NCBI RefSeq assembly: GCF_000406165.1
Contig: NZ_CM001977.1
Span: 3,866,808-3,930,807, forward strand
Source of the DNA: Dickeya zeae NCPPB 2538
GTDB lineage: Bacteria; Pseudomonadota; Gammaproteobacteria; Enterobacterales; Enterobacteriaceae
Direction: 5' to 3'
DNA length: 64,000 bases
Shown: piece by piece, positions 18,183 through 29,001 of the stretch
How the letters are laid out: every line of letters begins with the position of its first letter
Numbering within the stretch: position 1 is the first letter of the stretch
The notes under the pieces: generated by a model
Seen by the model: only the letters and a program-made list of their open reading frames with translations
Told to the model about the DNA's origin: nothing
The model's database searches: none
Translations under genes and position numbers: made by a program

Positions 18183-19064
18183 CTACAGTGTCGGAGCGCC
18201 CTGAGACCCCGTCTGCGCTGAAGACGTATGGTGCAAATGCACATCCATCTGTGGATACGGAATGCCGATACGGTGCTCATCCAATGCCCGTTTGAAGTTC
18301 TCCAACAGGTCCCAATACACAGCTGCCGCATCGCCATTACTGGTCCACACCCGTACCACAAAATTAAGCGAAGACGGCCCCATCTCATTGAGCCGAATAG
18401 TGACGCCGTTATCATGCAGGATACGGTTATCCGCCGCGACGATAGCGCCCAGCACATTTTTCACCACATCGATATCCGCGTCATAGGCCACGCCGACAAT
18501 AATTTCAGTACGACGATTCGGCTCACGCGAACTGTTGATAATATTCCCTGCAATAATTTTGCCATTGGGCACCACGATGACTTTGCCGTCGGCCGTCAGC
18601 AGCGTGGTGGAAAAAATTTGCACCTGAGTCACCGTGCCCGCAATACCCCCCAAATCCACCGACTCACCGGTGCGAAAAGGCCGGAACATCACCAGCAGTA
18701 CCCCAGCAGCAAAGTTCGACAGCGAACCTTGTAAAGCCAAACCAACCGCCAGACCGGCGGCACCCAATACCGCAATCACCGATGTGGTTTGTACACCCAC
18801 CCGACTTAGCGCCGCTATCAGTGTGAAAGCAATAATGCCGTAGCGCACCAGTGCAGACAAAAAGTCAGCCACCGTGACGTCAATACCACGAGTGACCATC
18901 AGCCGGTTTAGCGTGTTCGCCATCATACGGGCAATCAGCATCCCAACAGACAAAATCACCAGGGAGGCGACGACATTCACGGCATACTGCAACAGAATAT
19001 GTTGATTATTCACCAGCCAGCTCTGCAAGCGTCCCATGCTTTCAGCTACGTTGAGTTCTTCCAT
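18183..19064 (-). CDS. mscS: MscS, small-conductance mechanosensitive channel
   Basis: Inner-membrane homoheptameric channel that opens on hypo-osmotic stress. Three transmembrane helices lie at about 28-55, 65-90 and 95-128. The pore-lining third helix is Gly/Ala-rich ([23 protein letters not shown]). The cytoplasmic beta domain follows ([41 protein letters not shown]) and then the alpha/beta vestibule. Length 293 is near the 286 of E. coli. It lies 178 nt past the fbaA stop, beyond the fbaA terminator, the order seen in E. coli. Confidence 0.97.
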   Translation of the reverse strand: MEELNVAESMGRLQSWLVNNQHILLQYAVNVVASLVILSVGMLIARMMANTLNRLMVTRGIDVTVADFLSALVRYGIIAFTLIAALSRVGVQTTSVIAVLGAAGLAVGLALQGSLSNFAAGVLLVMFRPFRTGESVDLGGIAGTVTQVQIFSTTLLTADGKVIVVPNGKIIAGNIINSSREPNRRTEIIVGVAYDADIDVVKNVLGAIVAADNRILHDNGVTIRLNEMGPSSLNFVVRVWTSNGDAAAVYWDLLENFKRALDEHRIGIPYPQMDVHLHHTSSAQTGSQGAPTL

Positions 19065-19108
19065 TTGTTCGCTCCTGTTAGCATCATTTGCATTATCGGT
19101 ATGCAGAT

Positions 19109-19135
19109 AAAATTAAGGCTCCCGTAGGAGCCTTA
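19109..19135 (-). terminator. fbaA intrinsic terminator
   Basis: Perfect 9-bp stem TAAGGCTCC / GGAGCCTTA with a 4-nt loop and TTTT just after on the minus strand, about 60 nt past the fbaA stop. Confidence 0.85.
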
Positions 19136-19192
19136 GTCAAATTATTACGTCGATAATTACAACCGGTTCAATCATCACAACCGGTTTGATAA

Positions 19193-20269
19193 TTACAGCA
19201 CGTCAACCGCGTTCAGTTCTTTAAACGCTTGTTCCAGACGCGCCACCATGGTCACCTGACCGGCACGCAGCCAAGCACGCGGGTCATAGTATTTCTTGTT
19301 CGGCTTGTCGTCGCCTTCCGGGTTACCCAGTTGACCCTGCAGATAGCCTTCGTTTTTCTTGTAGTAATTCAGGATGCCTTCCCAGGTCGCCCACTGGGTG
19401 TCGGTATCGATATTCATCTTCACCACACCGTAGCTGACTGCTTCGGCGATTTCTGCTGCGGAAGAACCGGAACCGCCGTGGAACACGAAGTCCAGGCTGT
19501 TGTGCGGCAGGTTGAATTTCTTGGAGACATATTCCTGAGAATTACGCAGGATTTTCGGCGTCAGTTGCACGTTACCCGGCTTGTACACGCCGTGTACGTT
19601 ACCGAAAGAGGCCGCGATGGTGAAACGAGGGCTGATGGCGTTCAGTTTTTCGTAGGCATATGCCACATCTTCCGGCTGGGTATACAGCGCAGAGTTGTCC
19701 AGATGGCTATTGTCCACGCCGTCTTCTTCACCACCGGTGCAGCCCAGTTCGATTTCAAGCGTCATGTCCAGTTTGGCCATACGCGCCAGATACTTGCTGC
19801 AAATCTCGATGTTTTCTTCCAGCGATTCTTCCGACAGGTCGATCATGTGGGAAGAGAACAGCGGTTTACCGGTAGCGGCGTAGTGTTTCTCACCTGCATC
19901 AAGCAGACCGTCAAGCCATGGCAGCAGTTTCTTCGCGCAATGGTCGGTGTGCAAAATCACCGGAATACCATAGTGTTCTGCCATCTGGTGTACATGATGA
20001 GCGCCAGAAATCGCACCCAGAATTGCCGCCTGCTGACCTTCAGCTTTCAGGCCTTTACCGGCAGTAAATGCAGCACCGCCGTTGGAGAACTGAACGATTA
20101 CCGGCGCGCGCACTTTGGCTGCGGCTTCAAGAACGGCGTTAATGGAGTCGGTACCGACACAGTTAACCGCCGGCAGTGCAAAGTTATTTTCTTTGGCAAT
20201 GGCGAATACTTTCTGAACGTCATCACCAGTGATGACACCAGGTTTTACGAAATCAAAGATTTTAGACAT
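19193..20269 (-). CDS. fbaA: FbaA, class II fructose-bisphosphate aldolase
   Basis: Zinc-dependent aldolase of glycolysis and gluconeogenesis. Class II motifs: HTDHCAKK (zinc/catalytic region near residue 110), ELGCTGGEEDGVDNS, ASFGNVHGVYKPGNV (zinc His) and DFVFHGGSGS. ATG 20269 gives MSKIFDFVKPGVITGDDVQ and 358 residues, nearly identical to E. coli FbaA; longer frames run into the non-coding pgk-fbaA spacer. Third gene of the epd-pgk-fbaA gene set. Confidence 0.98.
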   Translation of the reverse strand: MSKIFDFVKPGVITGDDVQKVFAIAKENNFALPAVNCVGTDSINAVLEAAAKVRAPVIVQFSNGGAAFTAGKGLKAEGQQAAILGAISGAHHVHQMAEHYGIPVILHTDHCAKKLLPWLDGLLDAGEKHYAATGKPLFSSHMIDLSEESLEENIEICSKYLARMAKLDMTLEIELGCTGGEEDGVDNSHLDNSALYTQPEDVAYAYEKLNAISPRFTIAASFGNVHGVYKPGNVQLTPKILRNSQEYVSKKFNLPHNSLDFVFHGGSGSSAAEIAEAVSYGVVKMNIDTDTQWATWEGILNYYKKNEGYLQGQLGNPEGDDKPNKKYYDPRAWLRAGQVTMVARLEQAFKELNAVDVL

Positions 20270-20329
20270 GTCACGTGTCCTGTTTCGTTGGCCGTGGAGG
20301 GTTAGAGATTTGTCTGTTACTGCATTATC

Positions 20330-20413
20330 GTCGGCAATACCGTGACTGCCGACATGACTACCATTTGTTGCTGCTGGTATTGCTACCGGTAGCCCGGCTT
20401 TCACCGGGTTACC
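20330..20413 (-). other. paired hairpins in the pgk-fbaA intercistronic spacer
   Basis: Two inverted repeats: GTCGGCA/TGCCGAC (20330-20353) and an interrupted GGTA-CCCGG/CCGGG-TACC stem (20388-20413). They lie between the pgk stop and the fbaA start on the co-transcribed strand. In E. coli the pgk-fbaA junction is an RNA-processing site; these may serve as processing or stability structures (inference). Confidence 0.5.
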
Positions 20414-20458
20414 AGGAGGCGAGATATTCTCCCACCTCAAATGACTGACGAAAAACGC

Positions 20459-21622
20459 TTACTGACGAGCGCGTTCTTCCAGCATCACCACTGCCGGCAG
20501 TTTTTTGCCTTCCACAAACTCCAGGAAAGCGCCGCCGCCGGTAGAAATATAGGAGATCTTGTCGGCAATGCCGAACAGATCGATTGCCGCCAGCGTATCA
20601 CCGCCGCCTGCGATGGAGAAAGCATCGCTGTTGGCGATAGCATTCGCCACAATCTCCGTCCCTTTACGGAAGTTCGGGAACTCAAATACACCAACCGGGC
20701 CGTTCCACAGAATCGTCTTGGCGTTTTTCAGGATATCAGCCAGACGTTCGGCAGAAACGTCACCCAGGTCCAGAATCTGTTCATCATCTTTAATGGCGGC
20801 CACGGATTTCAATGTCGCGCTGGCAGTTTCGGAGAATTCTGTTGCAACACGGACATCGCTCGGTACCGGAATATCACAGGTTTCCAGCAGTTTTTTCGCT
20901 TCTGGAATCAGTTCCGCTTCGTACAGTGATTTACCGACGTTATGGCCTTGGGCAGCAACGAAGGTATTGGCGATACCGCCACCAACGATCAGTTGGTCAG
21001 CAATTTTAGACAGTGAATCCAGCACCGTCAGTTTGGTAGACACTTTGGAACCACCGACGATGGCCACCATCGGGCGAGCCGGGTTACCCAGTGCTTTACC
21101 CAACGCTTCCAGTTCATTGGACAGCAGCGGGCCAGCACAGGCGATCGGTGAGAATTTGCCAACACCGTGAGTTGACGCCTGCGCGCGGTGTGCGGTACCG
21201 AACGCATCCATCACAAACACGTCGCACAGCGCGGCGTATTTTTTGGACAGCACTTCGTCGTCTTTCTTCTCGCCCTTGTTGAAGCGGACGTTTTCCAGTA
21301 CGACCAGTTCACCTTCGGCCACATCAACGCCGTCCAGGTAATCTTTCGCCAGACGCACCGGTGCAGACAGATGGTCTTTCAGGTAGTTTACTACCGGCAG
21401 CAGGGAGAATTCTTCGTTGTACTCGCCTTCGGTCGGGCGGCCCAGATGGGATGTCACCATCACGCGGGCACCCTGCTTCAGGGCGATTTCAATGGTCGGC
21501 AGGGATGCGCGGATGCGGGCGTCAGACGTCACTTTGCCATCTTTAACCGGCACGTTCAGATCCGCACGGATCAGCACGCGTTTGCCAGCCAAATCCAGGT
21601 CGGTCATCTTAATTACAGCCAT
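20459..21622 (-). CDS. pgk: Pgk, phosphoglycerate kinase
   Basis: Cytoplasmic glycolytic enzyme transferring phosphate between 1,3-bisphosphoglycerate and ADP. N-terminal substrate-binding block [12 protein letters not shown], then [13 protein letters not shown] and SHLGRP. The C-terminal nucleotide-binding lobe has [17 protein letters not shown] and GGGDTLAA. The length of 387 equals E. coli Pgk. It lies 67 nt downstream of epd and 189 nt upstream of fbaA on the same strand, so co-transcription is expected. Confidence 0.98.
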   Translation of the reverse strand: MAVIKMTDLDLAGKRVLIRADLNVPVKDGKVTSDARIRASLPTIEIALKQGARVMVTSHLGRPTEGEYNEEFSLLPVVNYLKDHLSAPVRLAKDYLDGVDVAEGELVVLENVRFNKGEKKDDEVLSKKYAALCDVFVMDAFGTAHRAQASTHGVGKFSPIACAGPLLSNELEALGKALGNPARPMVAIVGGSKVSTKLTVLDSLSKIADQLIVGGGIANTFVAAQGHNVGKSLYEAELIPEAKKLLETCDIPVPSDVRVATEFSETASATLKSVAAIKDDEQILDLGDVSAERLADILKNAKTILWNGPVGVFEFPNFRKGTEIVANAIANSDAFSIAGGGDTLAAIDLFGIADKISYISTGGGAFLEFVEGKKLPAVVMLEERARQ

Positions 21623-21689
21623 GGTGAATCCTCTTGTTGATTCTCTTTAAAGTTGCTTGAGTGAGGTGTCGGTTTCCCGGCACCGCCTA

Positions 21690-22706
21690 TCAGAAACCGC
21701 AGGCCGCCATCGCCCATGTTGTATCCAACATCCGATTGGCAAAGCCCCATTCGTTATCGCACCAGACCAGCGTCTTGATCAGATGCCCTCCGCTGACCCG
21801 GGTTTGCGTCCCATCCACTATCGCGCTGTGCGGGTCGTGGTTGAAGTCCACTGAGACCAACGGCAAATCGGTATAATCAACTATACCACGAAATGTATTC
21901 TGCGCTGACTGGCGAAACAGCGTATTGATTTCACTTACGTTTACCGCGTTTTTCACGCTGACGCTGAGATCAATGGCCGTGACATTGATAGTTGGCACCC
22001 GCACCGAAATCGCCTCAAAACGGTCTTCGAATTTCGGAAAGAAACGGGTAATCCCCACCGCCAGTTTGGTGTCCACCGGGATGATCGATTGACTGGCAGC
22101 ACGGGTACGCCGCAGGTCATGGTGATACGCATCGATCACCGGTTGGTCGTTCATCGACGCATGGATCGTCGTCACGGTACCGCTCTCGATGCCATACGCA
22201 TCGTCCAGCAGTTTAATAATCGGAATAATACAGTTGGTGGTGCAGGAGGCATTGGATACCAGACGGTGAGCCGAGTGTAGATCCTGATGATTAACGCCAT
22301 ACACAATGGTGGCATCAAGATCTGGCGCACCGGGGTGGGAGAACAGCACTTTTTTCGCACCTGCCGCCAGATGGGCTTCACCATCGGCACGGCTACCGTA
22401 CACACCGCTGCAATCCAGCACGATATCAACACCCAACTCGCCCCACGGCAGAGAACGAAGATCCGGCTCATGCAACAGGCGAATAGTGTCATCCCCTACC
22501 AATAAGCGATCGCACTCCTGACGGACATCCCACGAAAAACGGCCATGACTGCTATCGTACTTGAGCAGATGGGCAATCCCTTCGGCATTGGCCAGCTCAT
22601 TAATCGCCACCACCGTGATTTCGGCTCGCCGACCGGATTCATACAACGCACGCAGAACGCTGCGACCTATACGACCAAAGCCATTTATCGCAATACGGAT
22701 TGTCAT
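21690..22706 (-). CDS. epd: Epd, D-erythrose-4-phosphate dehydrogenase
   Basis: NAD-dependent oxidation of erythrose 4-phosphate to 4-phosphoerythronate, entering the pyridoxal 5'-phosphate pathway. GapA-like fold: Rossmann motif [19 protein letters not shown] at the N-terminus, catalytic cysteine in SNASCTTN, and [12 protein letters not shown] at the C-terminus. The [14 protein letters not shown] block and the length of 338 fit Epd rather than GapA. First gene of epd-pgk-fbaA, with a Cra operator upstream. Confidence 0.96.
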   Translation of the reverse strand: MTIRIAINGFGRIGRSVLRALYESGRRAEITVVAINELANAEGIAHLLKYDSSHGRFSWDVRQECDRLLVGDDTIRLLHEPDLRSLPWGELGVDIVLDCSGVYGSRADGEAHLAAGAKKVLFSHPGAPDLDATIVYGVNHQDLHSAHRLVSNASCTTNCIIPIIKLLDDAYGIESGTVTTIHASMNDQPVIDAYHHDLRRTRAASQSIIPVDTKLAVGITRFFPKFEDRFEAISVRVPTINVTAIDLSVSVKNAVNVSEINTLFRQSAQNTFRGIVDYTDLPLVSVDFNHDPHSAIVDGTQTRVSGGHLIKTLVWCDNEWGFANRMLDTTWAMAACGF

Positions 22707-22988
22707 GAAATTCCCTGTGTAGTGATAAAAGCATTGCGCGTTATAGGATAATCAGTACGCCACCAGGAATAAACCGCTTGTTGCACAGGACGTATCACCA
22801 CGTAAAACCGCTGTATAACCTTGTTGCCAAACGCTGTCACACCAAAAACTGAAACGCTTCAGCTAGCATAAACGAATTGCCTGGCAAAAGAAATATGGCG
22901 GCAGGGCGGATACCAGAAGAGTGATCGGCGTCAAATAATTACCGCACAGTTTGTTCAACCCAAGTGTTAACCCCAGACTAGCAGGATC
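22707..22988. other. epd promoter region / tktA-epd spacer
   Basis: About 280 bp without a gene, between the tktA terminator and the epd start. It contains a strong Cra-like operator (separate entry). No other clear element seen. Confidence 0.6.
22849..22863 (-). promoter_or_regulatory. Cra (FruR) operator upstream of epd
   Basis: CTGAAACGCTTCAGC contains TGAAACGCTTCA, a match to the Cra consensus TGAAWCGNTTCA, extended by a symmetric flanking C/G. It is about 145 nt upstream of the epd start. In E. coli Cra represses epd-pgk and other glycolytic genes, so the same logic is inferred. Confidence 0.82.
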
Positions 22989-23015
22989 AAAAAAGGCCGG
23001 GAAACCATCCCGGCC
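22989..23015 (-). terminator. tktA intrinsic terminator
   Basis: GGCCGGGA / TCCCGGCC stem with a 5-nt loop and flanking A/T pairs, ending in six T on the minus strand, 30 nt past the tktA stop. Confidence 0.92.
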
Positions 23016-23044
23016 TTACAAGAACTGCTAACTGCAGAACAGCG

Positions 23045-25039
23045 TTATTTCAGCAGCGCTTTCGCCTTCGCCACCACGTTATCGGTAGTGAAGCCAAAGA
23101 CGTCGAACAGTTTTTCTGCTGGTGCGGATTCACCAAAGCTTTCCATACCGACAATCGCGCCATTGAGGCCAACATACTTGTACCAGTAGTCAGCGATACC
23201 GGCTTCGATCGCCACACGGGCGCTCACAGCTGACGGCAGCACCGCTTCACGATAGGCAGCATCCTGTTTGTCGAATGCATCGGTAGACGGCATGGATACC
23301 ACGCGCGCTTTAACGCCTTCTTCGCTCAGTTTCTGCCAGGCAGCAACCGCCAGTTCGACTTCAGAACCGGTAGCGATAAGAATCAGCTGCGGCTGGCCGC
23401 CGCTGTCTTTCAGCACGTAAGCCCCTTTAGCGACATCAGCCAACTGCTGAGCAGTGCGTTCCTGCTGCGCCAGATTCTGACGAGACAGAATCAACGCTGT
23501 CGGGCCGTCTTTACGCTCAATGGCGTATTTCCAGGCTACCGCGGTTTCAACCTGATCCGCCGGGCGCCAGGTACTCATGTTTGGCGTCACACGCAGGCTG
23601 GCCAGTTGCTCTACCGGCTGATGGGTCGGGCCATCTTCGCCCAGACCGATGGAGTCATGGGTGTAGACATAGATGCTGCGCACTTTCATCAGTGCTGCCA
23701 TACGCACCGCATTACGGGCGTATTCCACAAACATCAGGAACGTTGCGGTGTACGGTACAAAACCGCCGTGCAGCGAAATACCGTTGGCAATGGCAGTCAT
23801 GCCAAATTCACGTACCCCGTAGTGGATGTAGTTACCTGCCGGGTCTTCATTCAGCGCTTTAGAACCAGACCAAATCGTCAGGTTGCTCGGTGCCAGGTCG
23901 GCAGAACCACCCAGGAATTCTGGCAGCAGCTTGCCATAGGCTTCCAGCGCATTCTGCGAAGCTTTACGGCTGGCGATCTTGGCCGGGTTAGCCTGCAGTT
24001 GTTCGACAACTTTAGTCGACTCGGCCTGCCAGTTAGCCGGCAGTTCGCCGTTCACGCGACGAGTGAATTCAGCAGCCAGTTCCGGATAAGCGCTGGCATA
24101 GGCATTGAACGCCTGCTGCCAGGCAGCCTCTTTGCTCTCACCGGCTTTGCGAGCATCCCAGGCGGCATAGATATCAGCCGGGATTTCAAACGGACCGTAT
24201 TTCCAGCCCAGTTGCTCACGGGTCGCAGCGACTTCAGCATCACCCAACGGTGCGCCGTGGGAATCATGGGTACCGGCTTTGTTCGGAGAACCGAAACCAA
24301 TCACGGTTTTGCACAGCAGCAGCGACGGTTTGTCGGTGACGCTCTGCGCTTCTTTGATAGCACGCTGGATGGCATCAGCATCATGACCGTCAATACCACG
24401 AACCACATGCCAGCCATAGGATTCAAAGCGAGCAGCGGTATCATCCGTGAACCAGCCTTCGATATGGCCGTCGATGGAAATACCGTTGTCATCGTAGAAC
24501 GCAACCAGTTTACCCAGCTTCAGGGTACCCGCCAATGAACAGACCTCATGTGAGATCCCTTCCATCATGCAACCATCACCCAGGAAGACATAGGTGTGAT
24601 GGTCAACGATGTCATGGCCCGGACGGTTGAACTGTGCAGCCAGCGTACGTTCGGCAATCGCCATACCGACTGCGTTAGCGATACCCTGCCCCAACGGCCC
24701 AGTGGTGGTTTCCACGCCCGGTGTATAACCCACTTCCGGGTGACCCGGCGTTCTGGAATGCAACTGGCGGAAGTTTTTCAGTTCTTCAATCGGCAAATCA
24801 TAACCCGTCAGATGCAACAGGCTGTAGATCAGCATGGAGGCATGACCGTTGGACAGCACGAAGCGATCGCGGTTAGCCCAGTGCGGGTTGGCCGGGTTAT
24901 GGTTCAGATGGTCACGCCACAGGACTTCAGCGATATCAGCCATACCCATTGGTGCGCCGGGATGACCTGATTTGGCCTTCTGCACGCCATCCATACTCAA
25001 CGCACGGATAGCATTGGCAAGTTCTTTACGAGAGGACAT
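23045..25039 (-). CDS. tktA: TktA, transketolase
   Basis: Thiamine-diphosphate enzyme of the pentose phosphate pathway moving two-carbon units between sugar phosphates. The N-terminal domain shows SGHPGAPMG and the ThDP/metal motif GDGCMMEG with the downstream Asn in [10 protein letters not shown]. The middle pyrimidine-binding domain contains [14 protein letters not shown] and [13 protein letters not shown]. The C-terminal domain contains LIATGSEV. Length 664 is typical of TktA. In E. coli tktA is followed by loiP and speB; here tsgA comes next to it. Confidence 0.98.
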   Translation of the reverse strand: MSSRKELANAIRALSMDGVQKAKSGHPGAPMGMADIAEVLWRDHLNHNPANPHWANRDRFVLSNGHASMLIYSLLHLTGYDLPIEELKNFRQLHSRTPGHPEVGYTPGVETTTGPLGQGIANAVGMAIAERTLAAQFNRPGHDIVDHHTYVFLGDGCMMEGISHEVCSLAGTLKLGKLVAFYDDNGISIDGHIEGWFTDDTAARFESYGWHVVRGIDGHDADAIQRAIKEAQSVTDKPSLLLCKTVIGFGSPNKAGTHDSHGAPLGDAEVAATREQLGWKYGPFEIPADIYAAWDARKAGESKEAAWQQAFNAYASAYPELAAEFTRRVNGELPANWQAESTKVVEQLQANPAKIASRKASQNALEAYGKLLPEFLGGSADLAPSNLTIWSGSKALNEDPAGNYIHYGVREFGMTAIANGISLHGGFVPYTATFLMFVEYARNAVRMAALMKVRSIYVYTHDSIGLGEDGPTHQPVEQLASLRVTPNMSTWRPADQVETAVAWKYAIERKDGPTALILSRQNLAQQERTAQQLADVAKGAYVLKDSGGQPQLILIATGSEVELAVAAWQKLSEEGVKARVVSMPSTDAFDKQDAAYREAVLPSAVSARVAIEAGIADYWYKYVGLNGAIVGMESFGESAPAEKLFDVFGFTTDNVVAKAKALLK

Positions 25040-25358
25040 GCTTTACTCCAGATCGGATTGAACAGTTGCCTGTCGAACATAAAACATATGAATCAATGTG
25101 TTAGCTCAAAAAGGCAAAGAAAAGATATTCACAAATGTACATGAAAACCCAGCCGATTGCACATGGAACAGCAAGCGGAAAAGACGCACGAATCTGCTGA
25201 CATGCAGACCGTATAGCAGGCTTTCCTTTTCATCGGGGCGGTTTTATCTGCCTTAGCTCACACGATGTAGCAGCTTTACCTGTTTACGCCCGCCCGTTTT
25301 CGCCACCATAACACCACCGAGATGCCATCTGCACGGCCTTCTTTGAAGAGGCACCGAT
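25040..25358. other. tktA upstream region
   Basis: About 320 bp without a gene, between the tktA start and the tsgA terminator. It should contain the tktA promoter. No operator or repeat was recognised. Confidence 0.45.
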
Positions 25359-25386
25359 AAAAAAGGCATCCGGTCAGGATGCCTTT
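25359..25386 (-). terminator. tsgA intrinsic terminator
   Basis: AAAGGCATCC / GGATGCCTTT stem with a GGTCA loop and six T on the minus strand, about 50 nt past the tsgA stop. Confidence 0.9.
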
Positions 25387-25436
25387 GTAACGTGGCTCAT
25401 TAGCGAAAAATATCCACGACGGTAAGTCAGTACTGA

Positions 25437-26630
25437 TTAATGCGCGGCAGCCTCATGCCCATGCAAACGGTGACGGGTCACCATCCCTAACAGGAAGCAC
25501 ATGACGAATACCACAAAATAGAGCGCGTTCGCGGTCACCAGCGCAGCATGTACGCCAAAGTGCTGCACGATCGGCCCAGTGACGATAAAGGTCAGCATGG
25601 TTCCCACCGTTCCGCAGGTCAGAATGAAGTTGACCAGTTTCGGCGACGGCACCTTGGTCTGCTGGGAGCCCAGAGTAATCAGCGTGGTATAGATAGCGCT
25701 GGAAATGAAGCCCAGGCCAAAAATGAAGTATTTCAGCAGATGAGGCTGATCGCTGCTGACAAACAGGTACATCGCACCGGTAGCCAGCACAGCCAGCACA
25801 GTCACTACGCGCTGCAAGTCAAAGAACTTAAGCACAACGCTGAACACCCACATACCAATCATGTACGACGTCCAGAAGCTACTGACCAGTTCCCCGGCAT
25901 CACCAATGCTCATACCAAAGGATTTGGTCACGTATTCCGGCACCCACTGAATAAACGCCAGTTGCCCCAGGATATAGCACAGCGCCGCGATAGACAGGAA
26001 TACCACGCCCATGCCCCATTTTTCCGCCTCAACAGGCGCGCTCTGGGTGTTGGCTTTTTCCGTACCGATAGCAGGAAAATCAGACAACAGCGTCAGAACC
26101 AGAATCGCCACGTACAACAGCCCGATACAGGCATAAATCCAGTACCAGCCGAAATGACGGGATAACAACGCCGCCGCCACAATCGGGAAAATCATACCGG
26201 CCATACTGAAAAAGGAATCGGTAAATAGCAAGCGGGCACCACGCTGACGCCCGGAGTAGAGCTGGGTAATCAGAAAGGTGCCGATCGACATGGTGATGCC
26301 GCTGACCACACCCAGCGTAAACATACAGGCAGAAAACACCGCCAGCGATTTACCCACGAACAACCCGATGACCGACAGGACAATCAGTATAAAACCGAAG
26401 ACCAGCTGTTTCTTCAGCGGGAAAATATCCATCAGCCAGACATTCAGGAAAATGGACAGCAAAATACCGGCATTCAGAAACGTAAAGGTATTACTCATAT
26501 TGGCTATCGGGACATTGAAGTACTGGGCGATATCGCCCATGACCATGCCCGTGACGATAACCAGCGCACCGGTCAGCGCATAAGAAAAGCAGCTGGTAAA
26601 AAATAACCGCTGACGATTGAGATCAGACAT
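25437..26630 (-). CDS. tsgA: TsgA, major facilitator superfamily transporter
   Basis: Inner-membrane MFS protein of 397 residues with about twelve hydrophobic segments. It matches E. coli/Salmonella TsgA along its length, for example [49 protein letters not shown] and [18 protein letters not shown]. TsgA is named from tellurite/selenite-related phenotypes; its substrate is not known. In E. coli it lies near nirB-cysG, so its position between tktA and speA is a relocation. A perfect palindrome lies 36 nt upstream of the start. Confidence 0.92.
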   Translation of the reverse strand: MSDLNRQRLFFTSCFSYALTGALVIVTGMVMGDIAQYFNVPIANMSNTFTFLNAGILLSIFLNVWLMDIFPLKKQLVFGFILIVLSVIGLFVGKSLAVFSACMFTLGVVSGITMSIGTFLITQLYSGRQRGARLLFTDSFFSMAGMIFPIVAAALLSRHFGWYWIYACIGLLYVAILVLTLLSDFPAIGTEKANTQSAPVEAEKWGMGVVFLSIAALCYILGQLAFIQWVPEYVTKSFGMSIGDAGELVSSFWTSYMIGMWVFSVVLKFFDLQRVVTVLAVLATGAMYLFVSSDQPHLLKYFIFGLGFISSAIYTTLITLGSQQTKVPSPKLVNFILTCGTVGTMLTFIVTGPIVQHFGVHAALVTANALYFVVFVMCFLLGMVTRHRLHGHEAAAH

Positions 26631-26886
26631 ATATCCTTCCTGTCATCAAATAGGAAAAGCGCAGGCGATACCCGATTCGGGTATCGACGTTGCGCCACAA
26701 CGTTGTCATCAAAGTGTTGCCAGGCCGCACACACAAAACGGCATGCTAACCGGAAAGCGTCATTCGCCTTACTACACGCCGTACTACACACAACCAGACG
26801 TGCGATTTAATAAAAAACTGACGTACGGTGTAATAAACACAGACATACCACACCGCACTCAGTATGGCTGCCACGCCCGAAAAAGA
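26631..26886. other. speA-tsgA spacer
   Basis: About 250 bp without a gene, between the tsgA start and the speA terminator. It holds the tsgA promoter region with the palindrome described separately and a repeated TTTGATGACA (minus strand, near 26642-26651 and 26703-26712). No trace of speB was seen. Confidence 0.5.
26666..26686. promoter_or_regulatory. 21-bp palindrome upstream of tsgA
   Basis: Perfect 10-bp arms CGATACCCGA / TCGGGTATCG around a single central base, so it is better suited to binding a dimeric protein than to forming an RNA hairpin. It is 36 nt upstream of the tsgA start codon. No known regulator consensus was recognised. Confidence 0.55.
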
Positions 26887-26920
26887 AAAAGGTTGAGTGC
26901 TTATTGGCACTCAACCTTTT
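26887..26920 (-). terminator. speA intrinsic terminator
   Basis: Perfect 14-bp stem including GGTTGAGTGC / GCACTCAACC with a 6-nt loop, ending in a T-rich tail on the minus strand and starting 11 nt past the speA stop. Confidence 0.92.
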
Positions 26921-26931
26921 CTGGCGAGAGA

Positions 26932-28908
26932 TTACTCGTCTTCCAGATAAGTATAACCGTATAACCCGGTTTCAAACTCATCAAGGAACTGTGCCTGCAA
27001 TTCCGGCGCCAGATTGGCTCCCTTTACCTGATCGCGGAAGCGAGACATCAGCACATCCGGGTCAAGCTGCACATATTCCAGCATATCGGCCACGGTGTTG
27101 CCTTCATCCGACTCTTCCAGCTCAACCGTCCCATCCTGGAATACAAACACATCCACAGTCGACGTATCACCAAACAGGTTGTGCATATTGCCGAGGATTT
27201 CCTGATACGCCCCCACCATGAAAAATCCCAGCAACGGTGGGTTTTCTGGGTCATAAGGCGGCATCGGCATCGTTGTGGCAACGCCATCGCCATCCACATA
27301 GTGATCGATAGTACCGTCAGAATCGCAGGTGATATCAAGCAGTACCGCGCGACGCTGCGGCGGCTTGTCCAGCCCTTCGAGCGGTAACACCGGGAATAAC
27401 TGATCGATCCCCCAGGCATCTGGCATCGACTGGAACAGCGAGAAGTTGACATACAGCTTATCCGCCATACGTTCCTGCAGTTCGTCAATAATCGGCCGGT
27501 GCGCGCGGTTACTCGGGTCAAGCTGCTGCTGAAGGCGCTGGCAGATATTCAGATAGAGCTGTTCCGCCTGTGCACGCTGGGTCAAATCCAGCATACCGTG
27601 GGTGTACTGGGTGTGGACATCATTCAGGTCCATCTGGCTGTCGTGCAGCCATTCACGCAGCGAACGGCGGTTGCCCGGCTCCTGAATTTCCTGCCAGGTG
27701 CTCCACAAACTTTCCAGCGCACGCGGCGCGTCTTCATCCGGTGCCGTCGGCTCGCTAAATTCGTTACGCTCTACCCCGATGATATTGGATACCAACACGG
27801 TGTGATGCGCGGTCACCGCACGCCCGGACTCGGTTATCACCATCGGATGCGGCAAGCCATATTCATTACAGGCGTCGCCAATTCCCCAAATAACGTTGTT
27901 GGCGTATTCGTTCAAGCCGTAATTGACCGAACAGTCGGACTGCGAACGGGTGCCTTCGTAATCGACGCCCAATCCACCACCGACGTCAAAACACTGAATA
28001 TTGACGCCCAGTTTATGCAGTTCAACGTAAAAGCGCGCCGATTCACGCACGCCAGTGGCGATATCACGAATGTTCGCCAGTTGTGAACCCAGGTGGAAGT
28101 GCAGCAGTTGCAGGCTATCGAGACGGTTGGCGTTGCGCAGCAGTTCCACCAGTTGCAGTACCTGTGTCGCGGCCAGGCCGAACTTGGACTTTTCACCACC
28201 GCTCGACTGCCATTTGCCGGAGCCCTGCGATGCCAGACGCGCACGCACGCCCAAACGCGGTACCACGTTCAGACGCTCGGCCTCTTCCAGCACCAGCTTG
28301 ATTTCCGACATCTTTTCAATGACCAGATAGACCTTGTGACCCAGTTTTTCGCCGATCAAGGCCAGCCGGATATACTCACGGTCTTTATAACCGTTACAGA
28401 CGATAACGGTACGGGTCATACCCGCATGGCCCAATACCGCCATCAATTCCGCTTTGGAGCCCGCTTCCAACCCCAACGGCTCACCGGAATTGATCAGGGA
28501 TTCAATGACGCGGCGATGCTGGTTAACTTTGATGGGATAAACCAGAAAATAGCCGCCTTCATAACCGAAAGACTCACGCGCGCGTTTGAACGCGGCATTA
28601 ATAGAACGCAGGCGGTGTTGCAAAATCTGCGGGAAGCAGAACAGCGCAGGCAGACGCTGATTATCCTGCTGGCGGGTTTTTACCAGTTTGGCCAGGTCGA
28701 CACGCGCCTCTGGCACGTCCGGATCCGGGCACACGCTGATGTGACCCAGCTCGTTGACGTCATAATAATTATTGCCCCACCAGGCAATATTATACGTTCT
28801 CAGCATCTCGCTGGCGTCGCGGTCATTCATGGCTACCTCCTGCATGGAGCGCAGATGATCGTGTTTACCCGCCGCTGACGAGTACGGTTGAATCATATCG
28901 TCAGACAT
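26932..28908 (-). CDS. speA: SpeA, biosynthetic arginine decarboxylase
   Basis: PLP enzyme (fold III) converting arginine to agmatine for putrescine synthesis. The PLP-binding lysine lies in [16 protein letters not shown]; the barrel shows [13 protein letters not shown] and [14 protein letters not shown]. The C-terminus, [11 protein letters not shown], and the length of 658 are those of E. coli SpeA. The E. coli partner gene speB (agmatinase) should follow; here tsgA is there instead, so agmatine must be handled elsewhere, perhaps by an agmatine deiminase route (inference). Confidence 0.98.
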   Translation of the reverse strand: MSDDMIQPYSSAAGKHDHLRSMQEVAMNDRDASEMLRTYNIAWWGNNYYDVNELGHISVCPDPDVPEARVDLAKLVKTRQQDNQRLPALFCFPQILQHRLRSINAAFKRARESFGYEGGYFLVYPIKVNQHRRVIESLINSGEPLGLEAGSKAELMAVLGHAGMTRTVIVCNGYKDREYIRLALIGEKLGHKVYLVIEKMSEIKLVLEEAERLNVVPRLGVRARLASQGSGKWQSSGGEKSKFGLAATQVLQLVELLRNANRLDSLQLLHFHLGSQLANIRDIATGVRESARFYVELHKLGVNIQCFDVGGGLGVDYEGTRSQSDCSVNYGLNEYANNVIWGIGDACNEYGLPHPMVITESGRAVTAHHTVLVSNIIGVERNEFSEPTAPDEDAPRALESLWSTWQEIQEPGNRRSLREWLHDSQMDLNDVHTQYTHGMLDLTQRAQAEQLYLNICQRLQQQLDPSNRAHRPIIDELQERMADKLYVNFSLFQSMPDAWGIDQLFPVLPLEGLDKPPQRRAVLLDITCDSDGTIDHYVDGDGVATTMPMPPYDPENPPLLGFFMVGAYQEILGNMHNLFGDTSTVDVFVFQDGTVELEESDEGNTVADMLEYVQLDPDVLMSRFRDQVKGANLAPELQAQFLDEFETGLYGYTYLEDE

Positions 28909-29001
28909 GGCGATCCCCTTCTTCCACTTTTAGATGAATAATCACATTTTTTCCCGCAACAAATACCGGCGACATAGCAAAAGCGTGCATCGCTGGCAGT
29001 G

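Noticed and set aside
19229..20305. Long plus-strand frame (358 codons) opposite fbaA
   Set aside because: It is the mirror of a highly conserved gene with strong codon bias; such genes leave long antisense frames. No domain, no ribosome site.
23606..24538. Long plus-strand frame (310 codons) opposite tktA
   Set aside because: Antisense shadow of tktA; no ribosome site or family match.
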